DNA of 64,000 nucleotides from Leptidea sinapis. Taxonomy: Eukaryota > Arthropoda > Insecta > Lepidoptera > Pieridae. Of the stretch, positions 1-10,735 are shown piece by piece. Numbering within the stretch: position 1 is the stretch's first letter; each line of letters opens with the position of its first letter. The position numbers and the translations under genes were made by a program. A model generated the notes under the pieces. The model searched no databases, was not told the origin of the DNA, and worked only from the letters and a program-made list of their open reading frames with translations. The stretch spans positions 3,422,501 to 3,486,500 of the forward strand of contig NC_066279.1 of NCBI RefSeq assembly GCF_905404315.1, given 5' to 3'.

Positions 1-250
1 TTAATTGTTTTACAAATCATTTCAATTACAATGTATGCAAAGTGACGCAACAAAAATACTCAAATGTCAAAAACTGAAAGGCTTACACGAGTAAGTCAAA
101 AAAAGAAAAAAAAAGTAAATTAATACTTATAAACAAGAGTTATTGAGTATAGTAGATGCATCAATCCACATTTACCGTAAATAAATAGAGGCATTATGTG
201 AGCATTTCAATTAATATCGTAAAGACATTTTGGCGATAAACACAACAACA
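1..250 (-). mobile_element. Non-LTR retrotransposon 3' UTR fragment (GATTT-tailed family)
   Basis: The first ~170 bases match, in the same orientation, the sequence at about 43,260-43,400: shared blocks are the run around acacgagtaagtcaaaaaa and gttattgagta-a-agta-ctgcatca. The opposite orientation appears at 21,375-21,490 and 52,560-52,620 (aattgaaatgatttgtaaaa). At 52.7 and 43.07 kb the family ends in GATTT repeats. The copy is cut by the window edge and its upstream limit near 250 is not clear. No coding potential is left. Confidence 0.6.
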
Positions 251-1264
251 TAAAAAACTGTATACACACTAAAATTACAGATATACGGTGCATGAAAACG
301 TCCTCCCATAAGCATAACGAGCGAGACATCGCTTTTCCCACGTGTCTCGTGTAACATGGCGATATATTTCAATGATTCAAGGGTTTATTTATTAGGTCAA
401 AGAAAGATAAAACATTTAATATTCCATTCGTGTCATTTATGGTAATTGAATTGAGTCTGATATAAAATGTAAAATTACTTTTATACATGTTTTTTTATTT
501 TATTTCTTTGGGATAACAAACAGTTCACACAATAAATTTTAAAATCTCAATTATTAAATTGATGTCTAGTGAGAACCCACACCGTTATCCACAGGTTGAT
601 TTTATAGTGTAACTAGTATCTAATACATAATGAATGAAAAAGGTTTAACAATAATTTTAGTAATATGTACATACAATAAGAAGAAATAAATACAACCCTA
701 GACTTTTTAAAACTAATTTTTTTATAAAATTAATTAAGTACAATGTTTTTATGCTCGTATTAACTATCATTACTTGTAGTTGAATTTAATTGTTAAAATA
801 CAATGTTGTAAGAACATTGTAATAAACAAGTCCTCCATATCTATCCCACTTCTGATTGTGCTCCTGATAATTCTTTCGTCGCACTTTAGACTGGAAAAGA
901 TGTTTTTTTAATCAATGCTAATCAACCAACGAACATTTCCTATAAGATGATGTTGTCATAAGACAATATTTTGTCCGTATGTACGCTCGATACAAACGAT
1001 ATGCCGCCCTCAGCCATGCACGACCCTCCTCCAAAAGTAATCTATTCAAGACATGCTCGTAATGCATATTGAGCATTCTTTTCCCAAGTGCCTCTTGCGA
1101 CCATGTGCGTCATATATACTACCTCTTTCTGATCAGAGAATAGTACGAAGGCCCATTACTTTTCTGACCAATTTAAGCGCTCGCGAGCACATCTTAAGCG
1201 AGCTTGCCTGTAACCTGCAGATAATTTTAGATCATTTTATAATCTTTTTATCATGCTATTCGTC

Positions 1265-1527
1265 TTGTTCAACTCTCAGGAAGTGGCTCCATCAACATGA
1301 TCTACTTTACAGTTGATTACCTGCTTAACCCCAATGATTGCAAATTAGGAAATTGACTTGATATGTCGCTCTTTCAAATCTAAACAATTTGTTATTTTTA
1401 AAGTGGTATCCCTTACTTAATAAACTTTAACTATACAAATTAAATTTGTAGCCAAAATTTTCAACGATACGGACTCGACATCGCGACCTCTCGGCTTCCA
1501 ACCATCCGTGTATAATTACACCCAAAA
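1265..1527 (+). repeat. Diverged copy of the tRNA-module repeat (see 40,660-40,995)
   Basis: Blocks appear in the same order as in the better copy at 40.7-41.0 kb: caactctcagg, gatctactttacagttgat, aaatctaaacaatttgttat, aaagtggtatccctta, then a tRNA-like block (ggactcgacatcgcgacctc). The tRNA-like part is too decayed to fold. It is followed directly by a LINE 3' end. Confidence 0.5.
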
Positions 1528-1990
1528 GTGAGGGATGTCACTTTAAAAATTACATGTCTCGTGTGCTTTCACGTCCCAGCCAGGTCTCTGCGCTCATGCA
1601 TTACTTTTGAGCTACTGTCCCTAAGAACAAACATTGGGTTTCACGCGCCATTACACAGGGTGTGTAAATCTTATAATAATTGTTTTCTTGACATCGACAT
1701 ATTTTCGTGCTCCCCTGCTATGTTCAGGCACGGTTTAGAAATAAAATTAAAATCTTTGCTATCGTTGCCCTAACTTTAATATTTTTTTTTTGTATCTATG
1801 CGCATAATCAATTTAATTATTTTTGTGAATGTTTGCGTTTGTAACTGTATATCTCTCTCTCTTTGTTATTATTGTATCTGTGAAACATGTGTTAGGACGC
1901 ATCTATATTTATATTTTGTATCTCTTCCTATATTGTTAAATTCTTGTGATGTCTAATATTTCCTTGTAATAATAAATAAATAAATAAAAA
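1528..1990 (+). mobile_element. LINE 3' end with (AATA)n tail
   Basis: The open frame from 1528 to 1773 reads as the C-terminus of a non-LTR reverse transcriptase protein: residues of the pattern SLRTNIGFHAPLHRVCKSYN, then DIDIFSCSPAMFR and a short basic end, are typical of the tail of these proteins in insects. A ~200-bp AT-rich 3' UTR follows, ending in aataataaataaataaataaa at about 1968-1990. It is strongly 5'-truncated, as expected for target-primed insertion. A related copy lies on the minus strand at 55.5-56.1 kb. Confidence 0.6.
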
Positions 1991-3480
1991 TAACAAATTG
2001 TTCCTAGTATTCTTTTTATAGATCATAAGCTAATTGTTACGACATGCAACACATGGAGTTCATTTTTAATGTTAATAGACGTCATTGTTACAATGAAACT
2101 GTCTTCAATAGAAGATGTTACCCCAGCTCTACCTTAGCTCTGCTTAAACAACTTATCAATATCGACAAACCTACTGTAGACTCAGAAACAGAAGACTAAT
2201 TTAAATTTCTAGCAATGGTTCGTTGATCTGAGCCCTGCTATATTAGTATATTACTAACTTGTACGGCTATTTCTTTTTTTTTTTGTTATGATATATATAT
2301 CTTCTAGTAGTGGATTAGAAATCTGCATTCAGAAGTCGAGTATGTTACCAGAATAAGGCATAATCTAACAATTGTGATTCTCATAAATTATATTTTGGCT
2401 TTGTGGTATATGGTATTATTATATCTAGCAGAATCGGTAGTACATATTATATAGTAGATATAATAGAATCAATAATTGTCATATTTTTATACGCTTTCTA
2501 TTAGCTTCACCTGTATGTATGTTTGTTTGTAACCGACACTTTAAACGGCCAGATTACGTTCAAACTTCGTAGCTTAATCGAGGACCGATTATTAATACAT
2601 TAATTTGATAAAACTATTCCATTTTTCAATTTTCAAAATAAGATTTTTGTTAATTTATGAAAATTTTTCATCTATCGTCGGCATATAGAAGGACGGCAGG
2701 AGTTGATATTCATTTAAAAAATTTCAACCATTATCTTTTCAACGAAAGTGTGTCTTTTAGTTTTTTTTGGTGTTTCATTTCATTGAAGGAAATCTGCAAT
2801 TGATTTCTTCTTAATCTAACCTAGTAACCAAGTTGATTTATAATTTTTTGCACATTTATAAGATATCACATATTTAAGAAATTTGAAATAAACAAGAGAT
2901 GGATATTCTACGTTCCAGTTCTGCTAAATGTCACAATAATGTATTTAAATGTGTTATTACCCGATTCTTTACGGATGTTCAGCTTATTGTACACTTAGGT
3001 TTGCATTGAATATCAAACAGCTGCTGTCAAAAAATATTTCGATTTGTTACGTGTTTGTGGTTCTTGGTACGTGAGCTAGATTACAATCGGTTGTTTTGTA
3101 TAATATCTTTTGCTTATCGGATGACGCCGGCAATACTTGATAATACAAGATTATGATCATAGATACACGTCTCTTTCTAAAAGATATTTTTTAGATAACC
3201 AATTTCAGTAATGACTCGAATACAGTCTCGTGAAAATGATTCAATGCACTTAACTAAAGTAGTCTGAATAATATTCACATTAACACGAGTGAAACTAATA
3301 TAAGCTAATACGATTTTAACGCTTGTATAAAATTTTTAAATATCTGGCCATAAATACTGTTACAATTAAAATAAACAAAATATTACATTTAAAATTTGGA
3401 ATCTGTCATTTTTATATGATTGTTCATTAGAGTTTTCTCATTTTGGCGCCAATACATTGTACAATCTTTTGCGATATTAT
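1991..3480. other. AT-rich intergenic DNA, no gene seen
   Basis: No coding frame or clear element boundary was found. The part around 2505-2640 (tgtatgtttgtttgtaac, then a stretch on finding aaacggccagattacgttc) reads like an old interspersed repeat, possibly Helitron interior, but I cannot define its ends. Confidence 0.3.
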
Positions 3481-3514
3481 AATTGAGTAAGATGATAAAG
3501 AGAAACGAATCGCT

Positions 3515-3718
3515 TTGATTACAAAAAGTAGGTATGATTTATGGTTAGTTTTAGCGAGTACGACTTGCTCTAAACGCCATTATAATTTGCAGTCTCTAAA
3601 ACAATCCGTACGATTGGCAGTCAAGAATTTCCCCATGGAAATAGTGCGTGCTTCTATTGATAAGTGGCCTCAACGTTTAATGGACTGTATTGCAGCTAAT
3701 AGAGACCACTTCGAATAA
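3515..3718 (+). pseudogene. C-terminal remnant of a Tc1/mariner-type transposase
   Basis: The frame ends with the pattern YDLWLVL, SLKQSVRLAVKNFP, VRASIDKWPQRL and IAANRDHFE before a TAA at 3716-3718. This is the usual C-terminal tail after the last catalytic residue of Tc1/IS630/mariner transposases (DY-LW ... SLK ... I--WP-RL ... GHFE). The frame is open upstream only to a TTG; no ATG and none of the catalytic triad are present, so only about the last 65 residues survive. A remnant carrying the N-terminal and middle regions of a similar transposase is at 15.6-16.2 kb (-). Confidence 0.65.
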
Positions 3719-4135
3719 GCTTTGTATATTTTAAATTGTTTTATAATTATGTATTAAACTAACACATTGTAAAAGTAATAAATGTTATTTGCAATATTAT
3801 TTATTTTCTTGTTTCAGTATTCATAGCACGACTACGTACCTATCTATTTAGAAATGGTCTTACGTTTAATGGATGTTACGTAAACTTTTTGATATCTCTT
3901 CGGCGCAACATTTGACCCAAACCAAACATTTTAATCTTTATGGATCTCAAAGTTTTCATCATCCTAACACTTATGAGATTGAAGTAACTTTGGATACGAG
4001 ATTGACGACAAACTGTCTTTTCTGAAGAAATTTAGAACATAAAACAAAATAAAAGACTGATGTTATTGATGTCAATTTGGGTCATAATGTCACTGTAGCA
4101 ATTTTGGGGTCTTCAAGAATCTCTGGTGGGCCTGG
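3719..4135. other. Intergenic, nothing recognised
   Basis: AT-rich sequence between the transposase remnant and an RTE fragment. No coding frame or repeat boundary that I can support. Confidence 0.3.
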
Positions 4136-4648
4136 GTGGAATCTTATTTAGGTCAGATATGCTCAATCGTATTTAGGTTCGGGGTTCAGGCTGGCCCCTG
4201 GCTGGATTGGAGTTTTCAGCTAACTATGGGCCATATGAGGACGCTAATTGTCGCTCAGGTGCCAATGGAGAGGGCTATGCTCGGAGTTTCCCTGCGAGAT
4301 CAAATCAGAAATGAGAAGATCCGTAGGAGAACCAAAGTTATCAGTATAGCCCAGATGGTAGCAAAAGTTCTCGACTTTGAAGTACCGGAAGTCGTAGTGT
4401 TGTCCCCCACAAGATGGACCAACGATCTGGTCAAGATCGTCGGAATAGATTGGATGAGGGGAGCGCAGGTCCGATCGTCATGGCGCTGCCTGGGGGAGAT
4501 GTTACGAGAACATGATGGTCGTGTTCTTGAAGATTTTGTTTTATATTTGGTTGCAGTCAGACGAGAAATAAGAAGCGTACTCTTTGTCTCCGTCAAACCT
4601 TTTGTCGGCTCTCTGGAGCTGTCAAAGCAATCCTACTCTCATTCGTAA
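4136..4648 (+). pseudogene. RTE-clade retrotransposon, C-terminal reverse transcriptase remnant
   Basis: The 170-codon frame contains the run VPMERAMLGVSLRDQIRNEK, RRRTKVISIAQMVAK and TRWTNDLVKIVGIDW. This is the thumb/C-terminal part of RTE-type ORF2 proteins found in many moths and butterflies. Compared with the copy at 4868-5140 it lacks the block between the VAK and TRWT motifs (the WQWAGHIVRRTDGRW region); the sequence between is partly frameshifted. It has no catalytic motifs and cannot encode a working enzyme. Four further 3' fragments of the same family are at 4.9, 12, 33.4 and 53.1 kb. Confidence 0.75.
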
Positions 4649-4867
4649 ACAAAACCTTACTCCACAGGTCCACCGTTCAGCTGGCATGCTCTTGAGCAAT
4701 TCTAAGTCAATGACACCTGATCTGTTTGGGATCCAATGCTGATCTGCAAGCAAATAAATTCCGTTCCTGCATTCATCATAGATGCCTTTATTGTGCCCAA
4801 GTAGGCGAAGTCGTGGGCAACAACAAGTGCTATAATATAAACGAGAAATCTTAAAAATATCATGTTA

Positions 4868-5140
4868 AGAATCCCACAATTGTCAAACTGACGTGGCAGT
4901 GGGCATGGCACATAGTTCGACGGACAGATGGCCGCTGGGGCAGTAAATTCCTCGAATGGCGACCACGTACCGGAAGACGCAGTGTTGGTAGGCCCCCCAC
5001 AAGATGGACCGACGATCTGTTCAACATCGCCGGAATACGTTGGATCAGGACAACGCAGGACCGATCGTCGTGGAAATCTTTGGGAAGGCCTTTGTCCAGC
5101 CGTGGACGTCTTCCGGCTGATGATATTATTATTAATAATT
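4868..5140 (+). mobile_element. RTE 3' fragment with coding end and short tail
   Basis: Reading plus frames gives WQWAWHIVRRTDGRWGSKF, then WRPRTGRRSVGRPPTRWTDD, then QDRSSWKSLGR, the C-terminal end of RTE ORF2. The nucleotide sequence closes with cgtcttccggctgatgat followed by AT-rich repeats near 5120-5155, as expected for the 3' end of an RTE copy. It supplies the block missing from the fragment just upstream, so the two are separate insertions or a rearranged single copy. Confidence 0.7.
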
Positions 5141-5234
5141 ATAAATAATAGTATTTTTTATTTGAAGAATAGTTTTCCTATAAGAGCAGATTGTCATAGT
5201 TAATTATTTCCCTTTGATAAAAATATCAAGGTTA

Positions 5235-5401
5235 TCTATTATTATATATATATATATATGAAAGAGAATGTATGTTTGTATGTTCCCTAATAACTCCTAA
5301 ACTATTCGACCGATCTCAATGATTTTGTAATAGATTCGTTGAAGCTCAAGGAAGGTTTACATGTATAATTTATATGACAAAACGTTTGCCAGGTCAGCTA
5401 G
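5235..5401 (+). mobile_element. Short non-autonomous Helitron
   Basis: The copy starts with TC after a host A (5234) and ends with CTAG at 5398-5401 followed by a host T. A near-perfect hairpin (gacaaaacgtttgcc, about 5375-5390) lies 8-10 nt before the CTAG. These are the A|TC...CTRR|T hallmarks of Helitrons. At 167 bp it has no coding capacity and contains a TA microsatellite near its 5' end. Confidence 0.7.
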
Positions 5402-5813
5402 TTATTAATATAACCTTTACAGCTTAAATCTGCTTTATAAAACAAAAAATGGGTGAGTAACGTTTTAAAAACTACTTGAGAAACTCATTACATTGAAACT
5501 ACACAGCATCTACCTACCTTGTTAAATTATTTATTAAATAAGTTTTGAAATTTTATTTTACTGAACCGTACATTTCGTTTTTCATGCTCATTTCCGTGAT
5601 TTTCTACAAACGTATATTAGACTTCATAAAGCTAAACGTTTATATTTCTTTGTGTTCAAATGTTATATTAAGTGGATTTTTTTTATGAGAAGATCAAACA
5701 CTTGAAGAGCTTTAATTCATTGTAGTTATGTTACTGGTAACATTCTTGGTACCTGTAAAAATATAATGCTCGCATCAATTGTGAAATTTTAACTACCTGA
5801 CCGATTATACCTA
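5402..5813. other. Intergenic, nothing recognised
   Basis: AT-rich single-copy-looking sequence between a Helitron and the mariner element. No gene or repeat recognised. Confidence 0.3.
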
Positions 5814-7107
5814 GGTAACACTGAATATGTTTAGAGAATGAAAAACGGCTTAATGTAGAAAGTTGTCAATACTTTTATTGTTTTTTGAAGTAATCTGCGT
5901 AAGAAGAAGTATCTCCGTTCCTCTCTACACATCGTCGCATTCGATGGAACCACTGTAAAAAGCAGTGAGCCTATTCTTGCTCAGGGGTCTCTTCTATGGC
6001 ATTTTCGTATGCTTTCACCGCATCTTTAGGGCTCGTAAAGTGAATACCTCGAATTTTATCTATAGTTCTTTGGAATAAATAAAAGAAGCATGGCGCTAGG
6101 TCAGAACTGTGTGGCGGGTGACTTATTATTTCGACACCTGCCATAGGCAAATATTCAACAGCCCGTTTTGCGGAGTGCGCTAAAGCATTGTCGTTGTGAA
6201 GAAGGATCCTGCTTCGAGGGCGCTGCTGTCGAATTTTTTCCAAGACAACAGGCAAACAGCGATTGACTTACCAGTCTGCAGTAACTGTCCTTCCATCTTC
6301 TAGCACAACTGTCGGGAAATGACCTTTCCGACCAAAGAATGTGGCAAGCATCTTTTTTCCTTGACTTCTTTACCTTAGTTGGCCGATCCTCGAAAGGAAA
6401 CACCCACTGAGCTGATTGTCTTTTGGTTTCGGGTTCGTAGCAATATATCCAGCATTCATCACCTATGACGATGTCAAATACAGTATTTGAGTCACCGCCG
6501 TTGAACTTATCTAACATTTAGCGGCACCAGTCCATGTGAAGGTGTTTCTGGTCGTCGGTTAAAGTATGGGGAATCCATCTGGTACAAAGTTTCCTGACGC
6601 CTAAATGTTCGTGTAATATTTTTTGAACTTGACTCATACCAATGCCTAAGGTTGCCCGTATCTGCTGATAGGTCTCTCTCTTATCTTCCTCTATCATGCG
6701 TCGCACATCAGTGATGTTATCTTCAGTAGTCGCTGTTAAGGGATGTCACTCACGCGGATCATCATTGAGATTGCTACGTCCACGCTTAAACTCGTTAAAC
6801 CATATGTAAATAGTGGCCCGAGATGGGGCTTCATTAAGAAATGCTAATCGCAGCCTATCATAGCTTTGTTGTTGAGTAAGCTCATAACGAAAGTCACAAT
6901 AAATCATTGACCGAATATTTTCTCGCGTTAGGTTCATTTTCACGTATAACAAGAGTTTTAGATTTGCTGACAGTTCACAAAAACAAATGTCAAATGACTG
7001 CAATATACTACATTAGGTTACCAAAGAGTTCTAAAATTGAAATTCAAAAAAAGTTTTCATTAGCAATGCTTCTAACTGGCCAGTTCTAAACATTTTCAGT
7101 GTTACCC
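5814..7107 (-). mobile_element. Full-length mariner element, inactive
   Basis: Terminal inverted repeats: left ggtaacactgaatatgttta, right end reading on the minus strand gggtaacactgaaaatgttt, nearly identical over 20+ bp. A TA dinucleotide lies directly outside the left end (5812-5813) and 3 bp outside the right (7111-7112). The ~1.29-kb length is exactly that of mariner elements. One decayed transposase gene fills the interior on the minus strand. The element is followed immediately by a chain of Helitrons. Confidence 0.8.
5875..6937 (-). pseudogene. Mariner transposase, frameshifted
   Basis: Starting at the ATG near 6937 the minus strand encodes, in successive frames, a helix-turn-helix DNA-binding half (motifs EAPSRATIYIWFNEF, LGIGMSQVQKILHEHLGVRK, RWIPH) and a catalytic half (GDECWIYCYEPETKRQSAQW, LLHNDNALAHSA, HPPHSSDLAPC). 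Family length is about 345 residues; here it is split by stops or shifts near 6745, 6517 and 6290. The first two aspartates of the DD34D triad are in place (in GDE and HNDN). The expected third one, 35 residues after the second, reads as phenylalanine (APCF in place of APCD). The gene is therefore doubly dead: broken frame and lost active site. Confidence 0.8.
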
Positions 7108-7117
7108 ACGTATTAAG

Positions 7118-7399
7118 CTTTCTGACCCGACAGACGTTGTTCTATTAAAAAATACCTAATGAATTTAAATTAATTAACTAAACCAATAAAAGAAAACAAA
7201 CAGTTATTTAAAATAACCCTGGGGCTAAGGTTATTAAGAAAGCTTATAATAAAGGTAATCGTATTTTTTTAAGCTTCTTCGTAGTTTTATAATATTTTTT
7301 TAAATGTAAGAACCTTCTACAACTGATGAATTAAATCGGTAAAGCCGTTCTAAAGTTGTAGAGTGACCAGGCGAAATAGGGGTTCATTTTTATATAATA
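7118..7399 (-). mobile_element. Non-autonomous Helitron A (tandem trio)
   Basis: On the minus strand the copy runs from about 7399 (5' end, TATTATATAAAAATGAAC, the C of TC mutated) to a degenerate CTAG at 7118-7121. The preceding subterminal block is ctgacccgacagacgttgtt (read on +), the hairpin family shared with the next copy. Its 5' end abuts the 3' end of copy B with no spacer. Confidence 0.6.
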
Positions 7400-7761
7400 C
7401 TAGTTGACCCGACAGACATTGTTCTGTATATAATAAATAAAATAATGTTTTTAAATGCATTTGTCAATAATATATCATAACATCAAAAATTACTTCCTGC
7501 TGTCGTAATGAAATTGTTTCATAGCAGAACTGTCAAACCGTGCGTCAATAAATTCTCTCGTAGAAATTATGTATGGACACATCAAAAGAAAAACAAATTT
7601 GTTGCTTTTATTTAATTTAGCAGCATTTTCCTATTTATTCACCTTTTAAATCTTCCCTGGACTTCCACAAATAATTCAAGACCAAAATTAGCCAAATCGG
7701 TCTAGCCGTTCTGGAGTTTTAGCTAGACTAACGAACAGCAATTCATTTTTATATATATAGA
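7400..7761 (-). mobile_element. Non-autonomous Helitron B (tandem trio)
   Basis: Minus-strand 5' end TCTATATATATAAAAATGAA at 7761; 3' end CTAG at 7400-7403 with hairpin acagacattgttctgt about 10 nt upstream. The interior block around 7700 (ccgttctggagttttagc on +) is a known insect Helitron 5' region. 362 bp, no coding capacity. Confidence 0.75.
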
Positions 7762-8570
7762 CTAGATGACCCGAAAGGCACTGTCCTATAGAAAACAATG
7801 AGGTAAGTATTCTGGAATAAGGTTAATGAGTTTAAAATGAAATAAAAACATATTCCACAGTAATTTTATAATATGTAGTAGGCACTTAATAAAATGGATA
7901 AATATCTTATATGTGTAAACAGCTTTTACATTACTGCTTTATAATTGCTTAAGAGATAGGCACATGCCATCCCGGAATTTTCTGTAGACCTTTATAAGTT
8001 ACACAATTCCACTATTATTTTGTTAAATCTGAAAGAGTTTAGACAGCGTTTTCGTTTAAAGTTCCCCTGAAGACGGCTAATTATTTTCCGACATTTCCAA
8101 AAAATTCTTAGGTACTGTAACCGATTTTGAATCACAAGTCGTAAGCTGTCGGCTACACTTTATAAGATACATTTCACATTATATTTATTACATTATCATT
8201 ATTGTGTTGTTTTCTTGATATTTATCCTGAATCCGGTGACGTAAAGACATATAGAAAATCTGTCGCAACAATTTGCTATAATGCCTTAATATGCGTCTGT
8301 GTTTGGCCTTAACTGAACATTGGCTCTTGGCCTACTTAGAAGTAGAGTCAATGTTTGTAATATACGTTACTTATCGTCTGTTGTACAAGATTTTTTGTGC
8401 GACGTCACAGACAATAAACATAATTTATCATAGGAGTTGCAATATCTTGCTTTTTGTTACAACTTATTGTTACATTACGCGTTGTTAAACAAGCCTTAAA
8501 ATTGTAAAATTCTAATACAATTATTTTGAGTTTAAAAATTGATTTTTAAATTATTGTACGTTAGTATGGA
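7762..8570 (-). mobile_element. Non-autonomous Helitron C (tandem trio)
   Basis: 3' CTAG at 7762-7765 directly abuts the TC start of copy B, with a decayed hairpin block (gacccgaaaggcactgtcc). The interior (ccatcccggaattttctgta..., about 7968-8060) resembles lepidopteran Helitron interior. A candidate 5' end, A|TCCATACTAACG on the minus strand, lies at 8570-8571, giving ~809 bp. The 5' limit is less certain than the 3' one. Confidence 0.5.
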
Positions 8571-8583
8571 TATATATATGTAT

Positions 8584-8790
8584 TCCACCCATTGGAGTGG
8601 ATAAGCCACAGACCTGAGAAGATCAGAAAAGTAAAACAGCGGGGCCCACTGTATTTTTATTTTTTTTTATGCTGAGGAGGATATACGAGCAAACGGGTCA
8701 CCTTAAGTGATCAACGTAGCAAATACTTGTAACACCAGAGGAATGACAAGAGCGTTGCCGATCTTATAAAGCGTGGAAAAAACGCTCAAA
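8584..8790 (-). mobile_element. Two small LINE 3' fragments
   Basis: 8584-8645 (acccattggagtgg ... cagacctgagaagat) matches the 3' UTR of the CR1/Daphne-like family seen complete at 38.3-38.5 kb. 8660-8790 (ggaggatatacgagcaaacg, ccagaggaatgacaagagcg) matches the 3' UTR of the Jockey-clade LINE at 49.2 kb. Both are antisense and 5'-truncated. Confidence 0.55.
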
Positions 8791-8884
8791 TGAAATCGAA
8801 AACCAAAAACACACAACGTGACACAAGGTTGAATCCTATGGCGCCAACTACGCTTTGCATCAAATTATATTGCAATCAAATTTA

Positions 8885-9300
8885 TTAATTGAATAGCGTG
8901 GTGGTGCTTTATCACGCACACATACGCCTGTTTCCCGTCGGGGTATGCAGAGACAACAGAATGCCATTTGCTTATATTCTTACAAACATCACGCGTTTCT
9001 TTTTCATTAATTTCTCTTTTTATACATACTCACTGGTTCCGGGTGCTTCGGACCTTTCCCTTTTTCATGTCCACTATTTGGTCCACGAATGTCTTACGAG
9101 GTCTCCCGCGACCGACTTGCCCACACTCTTGCCTCATAAATTTGATTTGTGATCCTTTCTTCACTCATTCGCTCCATGTGTCCAAACCATTTCAGCATTC
9201 CTTTCCCAGTCGTTGTCACAAAATCTTCTTTCAGACCACAGCGCCCTCGTATTACCGCATTCAGAATTCTATCAATCAGGCTCACCCCACACATACACCG
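8885..9300 (-). mobile_element. LINE 3' end, reverse transcriptase C-terminus
   Basis: The minus frame 9294-9094 contains LKEDFVTTTGKGMLKWFGHM and ERMSEERITNQIYEARV, a widespread C-terminal segment of insect non-LTR ORF2 proteins. Plus-strand landmarks are tttcccgtcggggtatgcag and ctggttccgggtgcttcgga. The same 3' region recurs at 54,225-54,470. Clade not assigned; truncated and frame-broken. Confidence 0.6.
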
Positions 9301-9309
9301 CAGTGATTT

Positions 9310-9995
9310 ATCATTTAAAAAGTAATTTATTACACACCAACTTTTTTACTCTGCTTAGAATTTTGAAACACATGTTTTATGTACCTCTCTTGAAATCTAT
9401 TTTAAAAGCATATACTTCTCCCAACAAAACACTTACCCTCCCCGACTTAGCCACGTCGGCATAACAAGTTTAAATCTGTTCCTGTTGTTAGTATAATAGT
9501 TATCTTGATATCTAGAAAATTTGCTAATATACATTACCAGGCTTTTTTTTTTCATTTTCTAAGTTCTGAGTCTTTTTTAAGTTTCTACCCCAAGTTGTTC
9601 AAAATCATAAAATAGGTTTGCATGCTCCCGCAAATGTATTTTTGGTTGGCTGTAGTGAATGAAGTTTCTTAGAATATATTGAGAGGCAACAGTTAAGATG
9701 TTTATTTCCTAAAAAATTTCTCTCATTGATTCTTTAGAACCTAGGTTATGAACAGCACAAATAGCCCTCTTCTGCAGTACAAAGATTGTGTTAATATCGT
9801 TGCCCCATATCAATATACCACAGGATATACATGAAAATGAACATACTATGAAAATAACTAAAAAAAACTAGTCGCGCCGTATCTGTGTCCTTAATTGTCT
9901 AATCTTTTTAACCGCGTATACTGTAGAACTAAGTCTGTTCGCCAATTCTTCATTATGGGGGAATTATTGAAACATCGTACACATATCAAGGACCG
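9310..9995 (-). mobile_element. CR1/Daphne-like LINE, 3' coding end and UTR, degraded
   Basis: Blocks agree with the better copy at 31.9-32.7 kb in the same order: aaagcatatac...cccaacaaaacactta, cgtcggcataac, tatctagaaaatttgct, gttaatatcgttgcc, atgaaaataact and aaccgcgtatactgtagaac. On the minus strand this corresponds to the end of a reverse transcriptase and its 3' UTR. No frame is open. Confidence 0.5.
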
Positions 9996-10094
9996 ATGAC
10001 AATAGATTAATTTAAATATCTGTTTCTTTTACTGACCATATCATGGTGTTTGTATATCGAAACTGGGTCATTTTTTATAATCTATTTATTGTGA

Positions 10095-10195
10095 AAGCGC
10101 GTACACCTCTCTAAAAGACTGGAAACTCTTCCTGTGATTCCTCTGGTTCAGATAGGTTCAGGTACGCTCATTTGCCCCCATCTTCCATAAAAAAA
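10095..10195 (+). mobile_element. Jockey-clade LINE 3' tip
   Basis: gcgcgtacacctctct, gtgattcctctggtt, acgctcatttgcccc and cttccataaaaaaaaa match, in order, the 3' UTR and poly-A end of the LINE at 49.2 kb (-). About 100 bp only. Confidence 0.6.
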
Positions 10196-10735
10196 AAGTC
10201 ATCAAATATTTTTTTCATAAAGCCATCTATTATTTTATTCCTTAATACTGTTACCAAGCCCATTTATCGCAGACGCAAGTAAAATACTAATGAATCTTTG
10301 CTTCTTTCATAATGCAATATAATATCATAAATGAAAACCTAGAATTTCCTGCACTTAAATTTTCCTTACGTTGTTGTTTATTTCAGGGGATAAATCGTTA
10401 AGTTTTTAAAACGTAAAACACTTATTTTCTATTCAAATTTTCAGTAAGCCAAAACTTACACTTGCCTCTATCGGACAACATTCTTAAAAAGGAATCTTCA
10501 AAAGATTCCATTACGTGTTCGTTACATATAAAATATAGGTAAATGATATTGTTTCATAGGATTTGTAAAGCAACTTTCAACTACCGCTGTGTTTTACTTA
10601 ATTTGCAACCACCTGTCAGTAAACGGTCTAGCGATGACCTGAAGCAGCTGTGGGCTGGATTAACTGATCAGTCTCGGTTGTTTAGAGACTAATTACTGTC
10701 CGTCTCTGATTTGTAATTTGGAGACAGGTTTTAAC
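10196..10735. other. Intergenic, nothing recognised
   Basis: AT-rich sequence with no open frame, no repeat boundary and no match to other parts of the window. Confidence 0.3.
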
